Shown: positions 8,843-20,300 of the stretch, piece by piece
How the letters are laid out: the number at the start of each line of letters is the position of its first letter
Position numbering within the stretch: the first letter of the stretch is position 1
From: Kribbella steppae
GTDB lineage: Bacteria; Actinomycetota; Actinomycetes; Propionibacteriales; Kribbellaceae
Assembly (NCBI RefSeq): GCF_004342025.1
Contig: NZ_SLWN01000011.1
Span: forward strand, 248,001-312,000
DNA: 64,000 nt
Reading direction: 5' to 3'
The notes under the pieces: generated by a model
Told to the model about the DNA's origin: nothing
Seen by the model: only the letters and a program-made list of their open reading frames with translations
Database searches by the model: none
Made by a program: the position numbers and the translations under genes

Positions 8843-9802
8843 CTACTGCGCGACACCCGTGATGGAGACGTTGTAGTAGAGCTCGTCGGGTACGACGGCC
8901 GATAGCACCTTGTCCACCTTCGACAGTTGCAGCCACGACTTGTACGCGAACATCCGCCACCCGAACCCGAGCTTCTGCTCCGGTACGGCGGCCTCGAACG
9001 TCCGGATCGGCCAGCCAACCCAAGCAGCCAACAACTCTTCCGTGACTGTCCGTACGTCGACTGCCCCAGCGCGAGCCGCCATCCGGGCCAGCGTGTCGGG
9101 GTCGAACGTGTGCAGGTCGACCACAGCCTCCAGAGCGGCGGCCCGCGAGGACTCGTCCAGCTCCGCCTGCGGCCGGCGCCACTCGGTCAACGCCGGCAGC
9201 TTGGTCACGTTCGTCGTGGCCCACCAGGTGAAGCGTGACAACCGCCGCGCCACGAAGTCGCCGTACCGGGTCGGTTCGCCGCAGATGACGAAACGGCCGC
9301 CCGGCTTGAGTACGCGCAGCATCTCGCGGAAGGCGAGTTCGACATCCGGGATGTGGTGGATGACGGCGTGCCCGATGACCAGGTCGAAGGTGTTGTCGTC
9401 GTACGGCAGCTTCTCCGCGTCGGCGACCTGGCCCTCGATCGCGAACCCGAGGGTCTTCGCGTTCTTCTTGGCCGCCTCGACCATACCCGGCGAGAGGTCA
9501 GTGACATGGGCCTCGGCCAGTACGCCGGCCAGCTTGAGGTTCAGGGTGAAGAAGCCGGTGCCCGCACCGATCTCCAACGACTTGCCGTACGGCCAACCCG
9601 ACGAGCCGGCGATCGCGGTGAACCGGTCCCGCGCGTAGGTGACGCAGCGTTCGTCGTACGAGATCGACCACTTCTCGTCGTACGTCGCCGCCTCCCAGTC
9701 GTGGTAGAGCACCTGGGCCAGCTTGTTGTCGTTCCAGGCCGCCTCGACCTCTTCGGCAGTGGCGGCGGGCTTCGCAGCGGACCCGTGAGATGTCGTGGTC
9801 AT
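8843..9802 (-). CDS. Class I SAM-dependent methyltransferase (ubiE-like fold)
   Basis: A 319-residue methyltransferase. Motif I is KSLEIGAGTGFFTLNLKLAG (residues about 73-92), followed by a post-I region (VTDLSPGMVEAA) and motif IV (FDLVIGHAVIHHIPD). A C-terminal domain of about 120 residues has no obvious assignment. The ATG at 9802 directly follows the stop of the enoyl-CoA hydratase gene (TGAATG), indicating an operon. In M. tuberculosis a methyltransferase gene likewise sits beside echA17, so this is plausibly the counterpart of Rv3038c. Substrate unknown; a role in methylated polysaccharide formation is inferred from context only. Confidence 0.85.
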   Translation of the reverse strand: MTTTSHGSAAKPAATAEEVEAAWNDNKLAQVLYHDWEAATYDEKWSISYDERCVTYARDRFTAIAGSSGWPYGKSLEIGAGTGFFTLNLKLAGVLAEAHVTDLSPGMVEAAKKNAKTLGFAIEGQVADAEKLPYDDNTFDLVIGHAVIHHIPDVELAFREMLRVLKPGGRFVICGEPTRYGDFVARRLSRFTWWATTNVTKLPALTEWRRPQAELDESSRAAALEAVVDLHTFDPDTLARMAARAGAVDVRTVTEELLAAWVGWPIRTFEAAVPEQKLGFGWRMFAYKSWLQLSKVDKVLSAVVPDELYYNVSITGVAQ

Positions 9803-10582
9803 TCAGATTCCCTTGAACTCGGCCTTGCCCGGGCCGTTCTCGACGAAGGACTTCATCCCGATCGCACGGTCCTCGGTGGCGAACAGCGCCGCGAACTGCT
9901 GCCGCTCGATCTCCAAACCGGTCTGCAGGTCCACGCCGAGCCCGGAGTCGATCGCCTCCTTGGCGGCCCGCAGCGCGAGCGCGGCGCCACCGGAGAACTG
10001 CGACGCCCAGGCAACGGCGGCGTCGTACACCTCGGCGGCGGGCACGACCTTGTCGACCAGCCCCAGTGACAGCGACTCGGCGGCGTCCACGAACCGCCCG
10101 GTGTAGATCAGGTCCTTGGCCTTGGACGCACCGATCAGCCGGGACAACCGCTGCGTCCCGCCGGCGCCCGGGATGATGCCGAGCAGGATCTCCGGCTGGC
10201 CGAGCTTGGCGTCCTCGGCGGCGATCCGGTAGTCGGCGCACAGAGCCAGTTCGCAGCCACCACCGAGGGCGTACCCGGTGATGGCCGCGACCGTCGGCTT
10301 CGGGATCGCGGCGACCGCGGACAGCGAGGACTGCAGCGGACCGGAGCGCTTGACCATGTCGGCGTACGACATGTCGGCCATCTCCTTGATGTCCGCGCCG
10401 GCCGCGAACACCTTCTCGCCGCCGTAGATCACCACCGCGCGGACCTCGTCGTTCGCGGTCGCCTCCACAGCGGCGGCCCGGATCTCCTCCTGGACCTGGA
10501 CGTTCAGCGCGTTCATCTTCGGCCGGTCCAGCCGGATCGTGCCCACACCGTCACTCACGGTGAGGTTGACGAACTCGCCCAT
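9803..10582 (-). CDS. Enoyl-CoA hydratase/isomerase family protein
   Basis: A 259-residue crotonase-fold enzyme. The oxyanion-hole loop FAAGADIKEMADM (residues about 60-72) and the active-site region GYALGGGCELALCADYRIA and PEILLGIIPGAGGTQRLSR are complete, including both glutamates expected in an active hydratase. It catalyses hydration of trans-2-enoyl-CoA in fatty-acid breakdown or a related pathway. Position beside a methyltransferase and near etfBA mirrors echA17 (Rv3039c). First gene of the leftward run 10582-6931. Confidence 0.93.
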   Translation of the reverse strand: MGEFVNLTVSDGVGTIRLDRPKMNALNVQVQEEIRAAAVEATANDEVRAVVIYGGEKVFAAGADIKEMADMSYADMVKRSGPLQSSLSAVAAIPKPTVAAITGYALGGGCELALCADYRIAAEDAKLGQPEILLGIIPGAGGTQRLSRLIGASKAKDLIYTGRFVDAAESLSLGLVDKVVPAAEVYDAAVAWASQFSGGAALALRAAKEAIDSGLGVDLQTGLEIERQQFAALFATEDRAIGMKSFVENGPGKAEFKGI

Positions 10583-10671
10583 CGTCTCGCTCCTTACAGT
10601 CCAGGTCCTACCCGCCGGTCACATCCCCGGAACCGTACCGGACCACTCCACGCACTTGTACTGCGGGGAGG

Positions 10672-11718
10672 CTACAGATCGACCGGTTGACCCGACACCG
10701 CCGACCGGCGTGCGGCGTCGACGATCTGGAGTGTGCGCACACCCACGGCACCATCCGGCTGCGGTACGACGGCAGGCGCAGTACCGGCCTCCGCCGGACC
10801 CGATGCCCGCACCGCACGCAGGAACTCGGAGAGCATGGAGGCGTCGAAGTTGCTTCCGAGCGGCAGATAGACCTCACCGGACGCGTCCGTGCCGCCGACG
10901 TGCGGCAGGAACGGCTCGATCTCCACCGACCCGTTCGTACCGGTCACCTGCAGCGAGACACCGCCCCACGTCGGTCCGTTGTCCGGCACGCTCCACGAGC
11001 AGTCGATCGTTGCCAGCAGCCCATTGTCGTAGTTGATGGTGACCAATCCACCGGTCTCCACGGAAACACCCTTGTCCTGATGCAGGACGTGGTTCGCCGC
11101 CGCGTAGACCCGCACGGCCGAGGCGCCGCCGGTCAGTCCGTCGATCAGATCGGCACAGTGCACAGTGTGGTCGACCAGCGCTCCCCCGCCGGCCAGCTTG
11201 GCGTCGGTGAACCACTGCCGCGCGTCGTAGGGGATCTTGCCGTTGTTCGTCCCCAGTACGGCGAACAGGTCGCCGAGCATCCCCGCCTCGACCGACGCCC
11301 GCAGCCGCAGGTACGACGGGCTGAAGCGGACCGGGTACGCGACCATCAGGATGGAGCCGGCTGCCTCGCAGGCCGCCAGCATCGCCTCGCCGTCCGCGAC
11401 CTCCGTGGCCAGCGGCTTCTCGCACAGCACGTGTGCCCCGGCCGCCGCGGCCCGCTCGACCAGCTCACGGTGCAACGCGTTCTCACTCGTCACCACGACG
11501 GCGTCCGGTCCCCAGTCGAACAGTTCGTCGTACGAGTCCACGTACGCAAGGCCGACCTTCGCAGCGAACTCGGCGCCGCGCGGACCGGCGTCCGGCGCGT
11601 CAGCGCCGGACGGATCGGCGGACAGCACCTCGATGTCCGGCATGTCGCCGAGCAGCGAGGCGTAGGACATCGCGTGCGTGTGCGCGAACGACGCGATCGC
11701 GACCTTCAGCCGGCTCAT
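10672..11718 (-). CDS. Gfo/Idh/MocA family oxidoreductase
   Basis: A 348-residue NAD(P)-dependent sugar or inositol dehydrogenase-type protein. The EKP motif (HVLCEKPLATE, near residue 100) and the C-terminal domain with GGGALVDHTVHCADL are typical. Odd point: the N-terminal Rossmann strand reads VAIASFAHTHAMSYA, without the Gly-x-Gly-x-x-Gly/Ala loop that its neighbour keeps. Cofactor binding may therefore differ, as in a subgroup of these proteins. The ATG overlaps the stop of the upstream paralogue by 4 bases (ATGA). Substrate unknown. Confidence 0.9.
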   Translation of the reverse strand: MSRLKVAIASFAHTHAMSYASLLGDMPDIEVLSADPSGADAPDAGPRGAEFAAKVGLAYVDSYDELFDWGPDAVVVTSENALHRELVERAAAAGAHVLCEKPLATEVADGEAMLAACEAAGSILMVAYPVRFSPSYLRLRASVEAGMLGDLFAVLGTNNGKIPYDARQWFTDAKLAGGGALVDHTVHCADLIDGLTGGASAVRVYAAANHVLHQDKGVSVETGGLVTINYDNGLLATIDCSWSVPDNGPTWGGVSLQVTGTNGSVEIEPFLPHVGGTDASGEVYLPLGSNFDASMLSEFLRAVRASGPAEAGTAPAVVPQPDGAVGVRTLQIVDAARRSAVSGQPVDL

Positions 11719-12737
11719 GCGTGCTCTCCCGTCGGGTCGAAGGTGGTCATGTCGATCGCGCGTCCGGTGGCCATCGACTCCCGGGCGGCCTCGGCCAGGT
11801 AGACCGCGGACGCTCCGTCGGCCGCGAGGACCCGCGGCTCCGGTCCACCGCGCAACGCCACGGCGAGCTCACGGAGCTGGGTCAGGTAGGGGCTCTCGCC
11901 CAGCGTCGAGGCGGGGATCAGGAGGTCACCAACGGCGGCGCCGGCCTGCAGTTCCTCGGTGTACCCGAGGTCGGCGTCGGAGGCGTACTTCAGGACGCCC
12001 GTCGATCCCGCGACGGTGAACCCGGACTGGAACGTGGTCCCGGTCGCACCCCAGGTCGCACGGCAATGGCTGATCGCGCCGGTGGCGTGGGTGAGGGTGA
12101 CATGCGCCGCCACGTTGACCGGGCTGATCCCGTCCACGGTCGGCGGATTCTGGACGGCGTACACGCTGGTCACGTCGCCACACAGCCACCGCGCCTGGTC
12201 GAGGTCGTGCACCATCAGGTCCATGATCACGCCGCCGGACCGGGCCACGTCCTGGTACCAGCCCTTGCCTGCCGGTGATGAGGCCTGGCGGTAGAACCGG
12301 GCCACCGCGACGTCGCCGATCCGCCCCGCGTGGACGGCGTCGTACGCCGCGCTGTAGGCCGGGAAGAACCGGACCACGTGAGCCGGGTAGACCTTCACCC
12401 CGGCGGACGCCGCGGCCGCGATCACCTCGTGCGAGTCGGCTGCGGTCAGCGTCAGCGGCTTCTCGCAGATCACGTTCCGGCCGGCCTTGATCGCGGCCAG
12501 CGCGATCTCCTTGTGCGTCGGCGACGGCGTGACAATGTCGACGAACTCCGCCTCGGCCAGGCAGGCGTGCAGCGAGGCCGCGACCTCCAGCCCGTACTGC
12601 CCGGCGAGCTCGTCGGCCCCTTCCTCGGAGTACACCAGGACGCGAGCGCCCAGGGCCTTCCAGGCGGAGACGTGCAGGTGCGAGATGTTGCCCGCGCCGA
12701 TCAGACCGACGGTCAGATCGGCCAACTGTTGCGACAT
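11715..12737 (-). CDS. Gfo/Idh/MocA family oxidoreductase
   Basis: A 340-residue member of the same family with an intact dinucleotide loop VGLIGAGNISHLHV at residues 9-22 and the EKP motif VICEKPLTL. C-terminal domain motifs include GGVIMDLMVHDLDQARWL. It overlaps the downstream paralogue by 4 bases, so the pair is an operon and may act on one substrate in two steps or as a hetero-oligomer. Likely reaction: oxidation or epimerisation of a sugar or inositol. The gene diverges from glgX across a 150-base promoter region. Confidence 0.92.
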   Translation of the reverse strand: MSQQLADLTVGLIGAGNISHLHVSAWKALGARVLVYSEEGADELAGQYGLEVAASLHACLAEAEFVDIVTPSPTHKEIALAAIKAGRNVICEKPLTLTAADSHEVIAAAASAGVKVYPAHVVRFFPAYSAAYDAVHAGRIGDVAVARFYRQASSPAGKGWYQDVARSGGVIMDLMVHDLDQARWLCGDVTSVYAVQNPPTVDGISPVNVAAHVTLTHATGAISHCRATWGATGTTFQSGFTVAGSTGVLKYASDADLGYTEELQAGAAVGDLLIPASTLGESPYLTQLRELAVALRGGPEPRVLAADGASAVYLAEAARESMATGRAIDMTTFDPTGEHA

Positions 12738-12889
12738 GTGATCCCCTACTCGGCGCTGGTGGCGTCCGGAAACTTAGTAACGGTTCCTGCGTATCATTGC
12801 GCACAGGCGTTCGCAACTACCGTCTCATGAGCACAACCAACTTTATTATCGATAACTCACCCTGCGGCCGCGACGGTTTGAGAGGTCTT

Positions 12890-14989
<2,100 letters not shown>

Positions 14990-15005
14990 GGCGGTTGTTT
15001 GCTTT

Positions 15006-15045
15006 CCGGAAGTACAGTGACTGGTCACCGTCTGTTCACTTCCGG
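15006..15045. promoter_or_regulatory. Nested inverted repeat over the leader of the SGNH hydrolase gene
   Basis: Outer arms CCGGAAGT (15006-15013) and ACTTCCGG (15038-15045) enclose a second palindrome GTGACTGGTCAC (15017-15028). The right outer arm abuts the GGGGGGA ribosome site of the gene starting at 15054. It could be an operator or a leader hairpin that hides the ribosome site. Confidence 0.4.
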
Positions 15046-15053
15046 GGGGACCA

Positions 15054-15824
15054 ATGTTCTTGCTGCGCCGAGAGGGCCGAGAACGTACGACGCCGATCGG
15101 CGCGCTGCACCAAGCCGTGACCCGGTGGGGCGAGGCTGAGCGGTCGTCGTCCGGGAATGCCGTGCGGCGATGGCTCGACGGGGTCGCTTATCTGGACGTC
15201 CAGGCCCGGACGTACGCGGACTTCTGGACCCGGCACAACGAGAAGGCACTCGCCGCCGACGGGCCGTTGTGGGTCGTGCTCGGCGACTCGACGGCGCAAG
15301 GGCTCGGCGCGTCGTCACCGCTGCACGGATACGTCGGCCAGGTGCTGAACGCACTACGCCGAACGGGTCGGCCGTGGCGCGTGGTCAACCTGTCCCGCTC
15401 CGGTGCTCAGACGCTACACGTGCTGGACGACCAGCTTCCGTTGATCGAAGGACTCGGCGCCGATCTGGTCACGTGTGGGATCGGCAGCAACGACATCCTC
15501 GCCACACCACCGAAGCGGTTCCGCACTCACCTGCGCCAGGTGATCGAGCGGCTGCCGTCCTCCTCGGTCATGATGGACCTCACCGTGCCGGACCGCTTCT
15601 GGACCATCGGCGGCGTCTGCAGTCCGTACGTCGCCAACATCAACGACCTCATCAACACCACCGCGACCGACCGCGGTCTCCCCGTGGCCCAGGTCTCCCG
15701 CCACGCCCGCCCACCCTGGCGCGGCCTGCTCGCCCCCGACAGCTTCCACCCCAACAACCTCGGCTACCGCCACCACGCCGACGCCCTCCTCGCCGCGTTG
15801 CCGGCGACGATCGCACAGCACTGA
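15054..15824 (+). CDS. SGNH/GDSL-family hydrolase
   Basis: A 256-residue esterase/lipase-type enzyme. Block I is VVLGDSTAQGLGA with the nucleophilic Ser, block III is CGIGSNDIL with the oxyanion Asn, and block V DSFHPNNLGY carries the Asp-x-x-His pair, so the catalytic set is complete. No signal peptide is visible; a short basic N-terminus precedes the domain, suggesting a cytoplasmic enzyme. GGGGGGA lies 5-10 bases before the ATG. It converges with the large SARP gene, with only 6 bases between their stops. Substrate unknown. Confidence 0.88.
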   Translation: MFLLRREGRERTTPIGALHQAVTRWGEAERSSSGNAVRRWLDGVAYLDVQARTYADFWTRHNEKALAADGPLWVVLGDSTAQGLGASSPLHGYVGQVLNALRRTGRPWRVVNLSRSGAQTLHVLDDQLPLIEGLGADLVTCGIGSNDILATPPKRFRTHLRQVIERLPSSSVMMDLTVPDRFWTIGGVCSPYVANINDLINTTATDRGLPVAQVSRHARPPWRGLLAPDSFHPNNLGYRHHADALLAALPATIAQH

Positions 15825-15830
15825 CGTCAC

Positions 15831-18800
15831 TCAGCCGAAGTCAGGGCAGGTCTTCTGGTACAGACGCTCGCCGAAGGCCTGTCTCCACTCTTCGTCGGTG
15901 AGGTTGCGGCCGGCCATCGTGCAGGCGAAGTCGAGCGTCGACCCGATGCGCGTGTCCCAGCGGTAGGTGCGTCCGTCGAACGCGGCGACCGTCACCACAT
16001 CGCGTCCCTCGCTGAAGCTCGGGGAGATAGCCGCCTTCTTGGTGCCGGCCGAGGTGGCGACGGTGCCGAGCAGTTCGAGGTTGCGCGCGTCCCAGAGACT
16101 CAACGTCCCATCCTCAGCGCCCGACACCAGCCGAGACCCGTCTTCCGAGAATCGGACGAACCTGCCCGCGCCACTGTGCCCGGTTGCCGGAGCACTGTGG
16201 AGGTCACCCGAGGGCACATCGATGATGACTACCTCGCCTTTGCTCCCAATGGCCGCGAAGCGCCGGCTGTCGGGCGAGTACGCCGCATGGTTGATCCGGA
16301 GATTCAGGTCGCCCTCCGAGAGCACGTCGCCGGTCGCCGTACGGATGACCCGCCAGTGCTCTTCCGCGCCGTCGGGCGAGTCATCGAAGACGACTGCTGT
16401 CTCCTTGTCGGGGGATGCCGCCGTACAACAGTTATTGGTCAGATTGAGGGGTACGCCGCTGGGCTGCAGTGTGCGCGCGTCGAAGAACGTGGTCTGGTTC
16501 CGGGAGTCACTGACCAGGATGCGGTCCCCGCCGTCGACGTACGCAATGGACCAGATGCCCGGCTCGACGACTTTGCGCCGCACGACGACCTTGCCGGTCT
16601 GGGCGTCGAGAACCGTGACGGTACCCCCGGTATCGAACACGGCGAGGCGCCGGCCGTCCGGATGCCATGAGGCGGGTGTCCGGGACGACTGCTCGACTTC
16701 GCCGTGCACTCGCACGGGTGCGGTGGTGGCCCCGGTCGCCGCGTCGGCGAAACTCAGCCAGGAATCTGTTGTGTCCCGCCATACATAGGCTGTTCTGTTG
16801 CCGTCGGCAGAGGCGAGCGCGTGGAGGTAGTCGCGCGCGGGCATGGGTTGTCTCCGGCTGAGATACAGCTGTTGCCCAGAGCGGTCGTACGCCCGCAGCA
16901 TGCCCTCGTCGCCGCCCGTGTACAGCGTGCGGTTGTCGGGGCTGAAGCCAACTGCCCACGAGATCTCGAAAGTCCTGATCCGTTCGCGAGGGGTGCCGGT
17001 GGCAACGTCCCAGACGATGACCTCCCCGTCCTGCGAAGCGGAGCCGAGCAGCGTGCCGTCCCGGGAGAATGCGACGTCCCGCAGGACGCCGGTATGACCG
17101 CGCAGCATCCTCACTGTCTTGCCCGTGTGGGCGTCGACCAGTGCGATCCCCTGATCGGTCGCCCCGATGGGTTGGAGCGCCAACAGGTTGCCGTCCCGCG
17201 TGAGGTCGATGGCAATCTGGGCCCTGCTTCCGACCAGACTGGGTCCGTCACGCCGCCAGTGCACTTTCCCAGTGGCGACGTCGTACGCCGCGAGCGGCTG
17301 CTGGGTGTAGATGGTGTCGCCATCGGGACTGAGAGCCAGTCCGTGAGGGCCGGGCGGGAGGGTGACCTTGTGCGGCCTGCGTCCGCGGGCGCGGAGGTCC
17401 CAGACGAGCGCGAAGCCGGGGGCATCGATCGACATCTCCTCCAGTTGGGGGATCACCCGAACGCTCGCAGCCAGGTGTTGAGCGTCGGCACTGGAGACGA
17501 GGTTGCGGTAGAGGAGATTCTGTTGGGTCGGGAAGGCGAGAGGAACCACCTCAAGCGCGTTGGGGGTCAACAACCGAACGCCCATGGCGCGCTGTCCCTC
17601 AGGGTATTCCCTGGTGTAGTTGGTCATCGCCGCCACATACCGACCATCCGGCGTGAAGAGGGGGGAGCAGAACACCCGACTCCCCACCACCCCGACGCCT
17701 CCGACATTCCCGCTCAGCTGGGTCTCGGGATCCGGCACGAACGAGTAGGTGGCGACCGGTCGCCCCGATTCCGTCTCGTACAGATTGCACGCCGCGTTCT
17801 TGCCGCCCGCGACGACACGAGTTCCGTCTGGGGAGAACGAGAAGGCGCCGAGATCACCGTCTACTGCCGGGAGTGACCGGACCAGAAGTGGGCGCTTGTT
17901 CAGCGCAGCCAGCAGGTTGGTTCGTGTCTCCGGGGAGTCCTCCAGGCGCACCCCCTGCGCTGCAAGCAGCAGAGAGTGGCTGATGCCTTCGGTCAGCAGA
18001 GCTCGTGCACCAACGCGGCGCGCGAGCTCGCGGACGGCCGCCTGCTCCGCGGCGGCTGCCTGCTGGTCGGCCTGTTCTGCCTGCCGAACGGCTACGACGC
18101 CGGCTATCAGTGCCCCGGCCAGCAACAGGGCAGCGGCGGCGAGGGCTCCTCGGAGACGTCGGTTGACGCGAACCTGGTACCGAGCCTGGTTCTCGACCGC
18201 ACGAAGTTCAGCCTCTGACAGGTGTTGGCCGGCAGCGAGGAAATCGCTCTCGATCTCCGTCAGCGCCACCGTCGCGCCCTCCCGCCAGTCCAGGGCTTTG
18301 GCCAGGCGCACTCCACGGTAGAGCTCACTGTGAGGTCGACCGAGTGAGTTCCACGAGTCGGCGGCGATCGTCAGGTGATGCAGGATCTGCTGGCCCTCGA
18401 GGTCGTCGTCCAGCCAACGCCGCAGCCTGGGCCAGGCCCGGGCGACCGCCTCGTGCGCCAGCTCGACCACACCATCGTCGCTGGTGACGAGGCGCGACCC
18501 GACCAGCAGATCGATCAACGCGTCGGACTCCGGCCCGGTGACCACGAGCCGTCGCGGCAGCCGACCGCGGATCGGCTGCCCATCCGGCCCCGGGGTCACC
18601 AGGCGTAGGAGCAGCTCGCGCAGCCTGGCCTGTTGCTCAGGGCGAAGCCGGGTATAGATCTCCTCGGCTGACTGGGCCACTGCGCCCTCGATCCCACCGG
18701 ATGCGCGGTAGCCGTCGACAGTCAACGTCCGGCCTTCGCGGCGCTGCCAGGTCTCGGCGAGCGCGTGCGACATCAGCGGAAGCGCACCAGGTTGCCCATC

Positions 18801-20132
18801 CACCTCTCGGACCAGCAGGTCGACAAGTCCCGGCTCCACCACCAACGAGGCCAGCCTGGCCGGCTCTGTGATCGCTGTGCGTAGGTCAGTCTCGGACATG
18901 CCGGTGAGCAGCTGGAGCCCTTGTTCAACAAGGTGAGCAAAGCCCGGATAGGCCGCGATCTCTGCAAGCCGATCAGCTCGGTAGGACAGGATCAGCGGGG
19001 CCTCGGCGCGATGAGCGGTCAGTCTGTCGAGGAACGCTTCGCGCTCTGCGGCGTCCGCGCACAGCGAGAAGACCTCCTCACACTGATCGACAACCAGCGC
19101 AGCCGGCACGACGTCGCCGGGCAGCGCATCGGCCAGGGCCGCAAGCGGGTGTACGCCGGGAGTCATCACCACGACCCGCCGGCCGCCGCTGCGCAAGCGC
19201 GCCGCGATGCCTGCACGCACCAGCGATGACTTCCCGCACCCGGACGGGCCGACGACAGCCAGCACCGAGTTGTCGGCCAGCTTTCGCAGTCCCGCAGCCA
19301 CCTCGGCATCACGGCCGAAGAACACCTCTGCATCGTCCAGGTCGTAGGGCTTGAGACCGAGGTACGGGCACTCCGTGCTCGGCTCTGGCAGCGTGCTCGC
19401 CACCACCAGGGACGGATCCTGGCGCAGAATCGCCTGTTCCAGCAGACCGATCTCCTGGCCGGGGTCCAGGCCGAGTTCGCGATTCAGCACGACGCGGAGT
19501 TCGCGAAGGGTCTTCAAGGCGTCGGCCTGACGGCCGCACTGGTACTGCGCGGTGGCCAGCAGCGCCCACCTTCGCTCGCGCAGCGGTGCCTCCGATGTCA
19601 GGGCCCGAGCCTTGGCAAGGACGCTCTCGTGCCGGCCCGATCGCAGCGACGCTTCGACGTACAACTCCTCGGCACGCTGGCGTAGCTCCTCCAACCGCGC
19701 GCTTTCTATCCGCGCGCTCTCCCAGCCCTCTACGTCGGTCAGCGGCTTGCCCCGCCAGAGCGTCAGCGCATCGGCCAGCAGCAGCGCGGACCGCTCGGCA
19801 TCGCCGGCCGCCAGCAGGTTCGTCGCCCTGACGACGGTGCGCTCGAAGCGTTGGGTGTCGATCTCGTCGCGGGGAACCGTCAACTTGTACCCCAGCGACG
19901 ACGTCTCGATCGAGTTGCTGCCGAGGGCCTTGCGGAGCCGGACCACGCATCCCTGCACGACCTTGGACCAGGAAGCGGGCAACTGCTCGCCCCACAAGAC
20001 GTCAGCCAGTACTTCGGCACTGACAACGTCCCCCGGGTGCACTACAAGCGCAGCCAACACAACGCGATCACGCCGCCCGAGATGCTCCCGCTCCCCCTCG
20101 ATCGTGAGCGGGCCGAGCACGGCGATACCCAC
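15831..20132 (-). CDS. SARP/AfsR-type regulator: winged helix + BTAD + STAND ATPase + WD40
   Basis: A giant regulator, about 1433 residues from GTG 20132. Order: OmpR-like winged helix (1-90), BTAD (95-240), nSTAND-type NTPase with Walker A GPSGCGKSS (Lys301) and Walker B ALVVDQCEEVF, a hydrophobic helix near 650-670 (ALAAAALLLAGALIAGVVAV), then WD40 repeats to the end (for example VAFSRDGTLLGSASQDGEVI). Known relatives switch on secondary metabolism or development, with the ATPase and propeller acting as sensor. The frame could start at ATG 20240, but its first 36 residues do not resemble the family; neither start has a good ribosome site. It diverges from a small membrane protein gene. Confidence 0.9.
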   Translation of the reverse strand: MGIAVLGPLTIEGEREHLGRRDRVVLAALVVHPGDVVSAEVLADVLWGEQLPASWSKVVQGCVVRLRKALGSNSIETSSLGYKLTVPRDEIDTQRFERTVVRATNLLAAGDAERSALLLADALTLWRGKPLTDVEGWESARIESARLEELRQRAEELYVEASLRSGRHESVLAKARALTSEAPLRERRWALLATAQYQCGRQADALKTLRELRVVLNRELGLDPGQEIGLLEQAILRQDPSLVVASTLPEPSTECPYLGLKPYDLDDAEVFFGRDAEVAAGLRKLADNSVLAVVGPSGCGKSSLVRAGIAARLRSGGRRVVVMTPGVHPLAALADALPGDVVPAALVVDQCEEVFSLCADAAEREAFLDRLTAHRAEAPLILSYRADRLAEIAAYPGFAHLVEQGLQLLTGMSETDLRTAITEPARLASLVVEPGLVDLLVREVDGQPGALPLMSHALAETWQRREGRTLTVDGYRASGGIEGAVAQSAEEIYTRLRPEQQARLRELLLRLVTPGPDGQPIRGRLPRRLVVTGPESDALIDLLVGSRLVTSDDGVVELAHEAVARAWPRLRRWLDDDLEGQQILHHLTIAADSWNSLGRPHSELYRGVRLAKALDWREGATVALTEIESDFLAAGQHLSEAELRAVENQARYQVRVNRRLRGALAAAALLLAGALIAGVVAVRQAEQADQQAAAAEQAAVRELARRVGARALLTEGISHSLLLAAQGVRLEDSPETRTNLLAALNKRPLLVRSLPAVDGDLGAFSFSPDGTRVVAGGKNAACNLYETESGRPVATYSFVPDPETQLSGNVGGVGVVGSRVFCSPLFTPDGRYVAAMTNYTREYPEGQRAMGVRLLTPNALEVVPLAFPTQQNLLYRNLVSSADAQHLAASVRVIPQLEEMSIDAPGFALVWDLRARGRRPHKVTLPPGPHGLALSPDGDTIYTQQPLAAYDVATGKVHWRRDGPSLVGSRAQIAIDLTRDGNLLALQPIGATDQGIALVDAHTGKTVRMLRGHTGVLRDVAFSRDGTLLGSASQDGEVIVWDVATGTPRERIRTFEISWAVGFSPDNRTLYTGGDEGMLRAYDRSGQQLYLSRRQPMPARDYLHALASADGNRTAYVWRDTTDSWLSFADAATGATTAPVRVHGEVEQSSRTPASWHPDGRRLAVFDTGGTVTVLDAQTGKVVVRRKVVEPGIWSIAYVDGGDRILVSDSRNQTTFFDARTLQPSGVPLNLTNNCCTAASPDKETAVVFDDSPDGAEEHWRVIRTATGDVLSEGDLNLRINHAAYSPDSRRFAAIGSKGEVVIIDVPSGDLHSAPATGHSGAGRFVRFSEDGSRLVSGAEDGTLSLWDARNLELLGTVATSAGTKKAAISPSFSEGRDVVTVAAFDGRTYRWDTRIGSTLDFACTMAGRNLTDEEWRQAFGERLYQKTCPDFG

Positions 20133-20300
20133 CCCTCGACTGTCGACCGCGCAGTACCGGACGTCAAGGTCGGTGATACCGCGTTGATACCGGGCGAGGC
20201 CGGCTGGATACCGCTCCGCGGCACAACTGGACCAAGACATCGCGGCGATCGGAAGGCCGACAGCGGCAGTCCCGCCGGATGAGGACAGGAAGTAGCGGAC

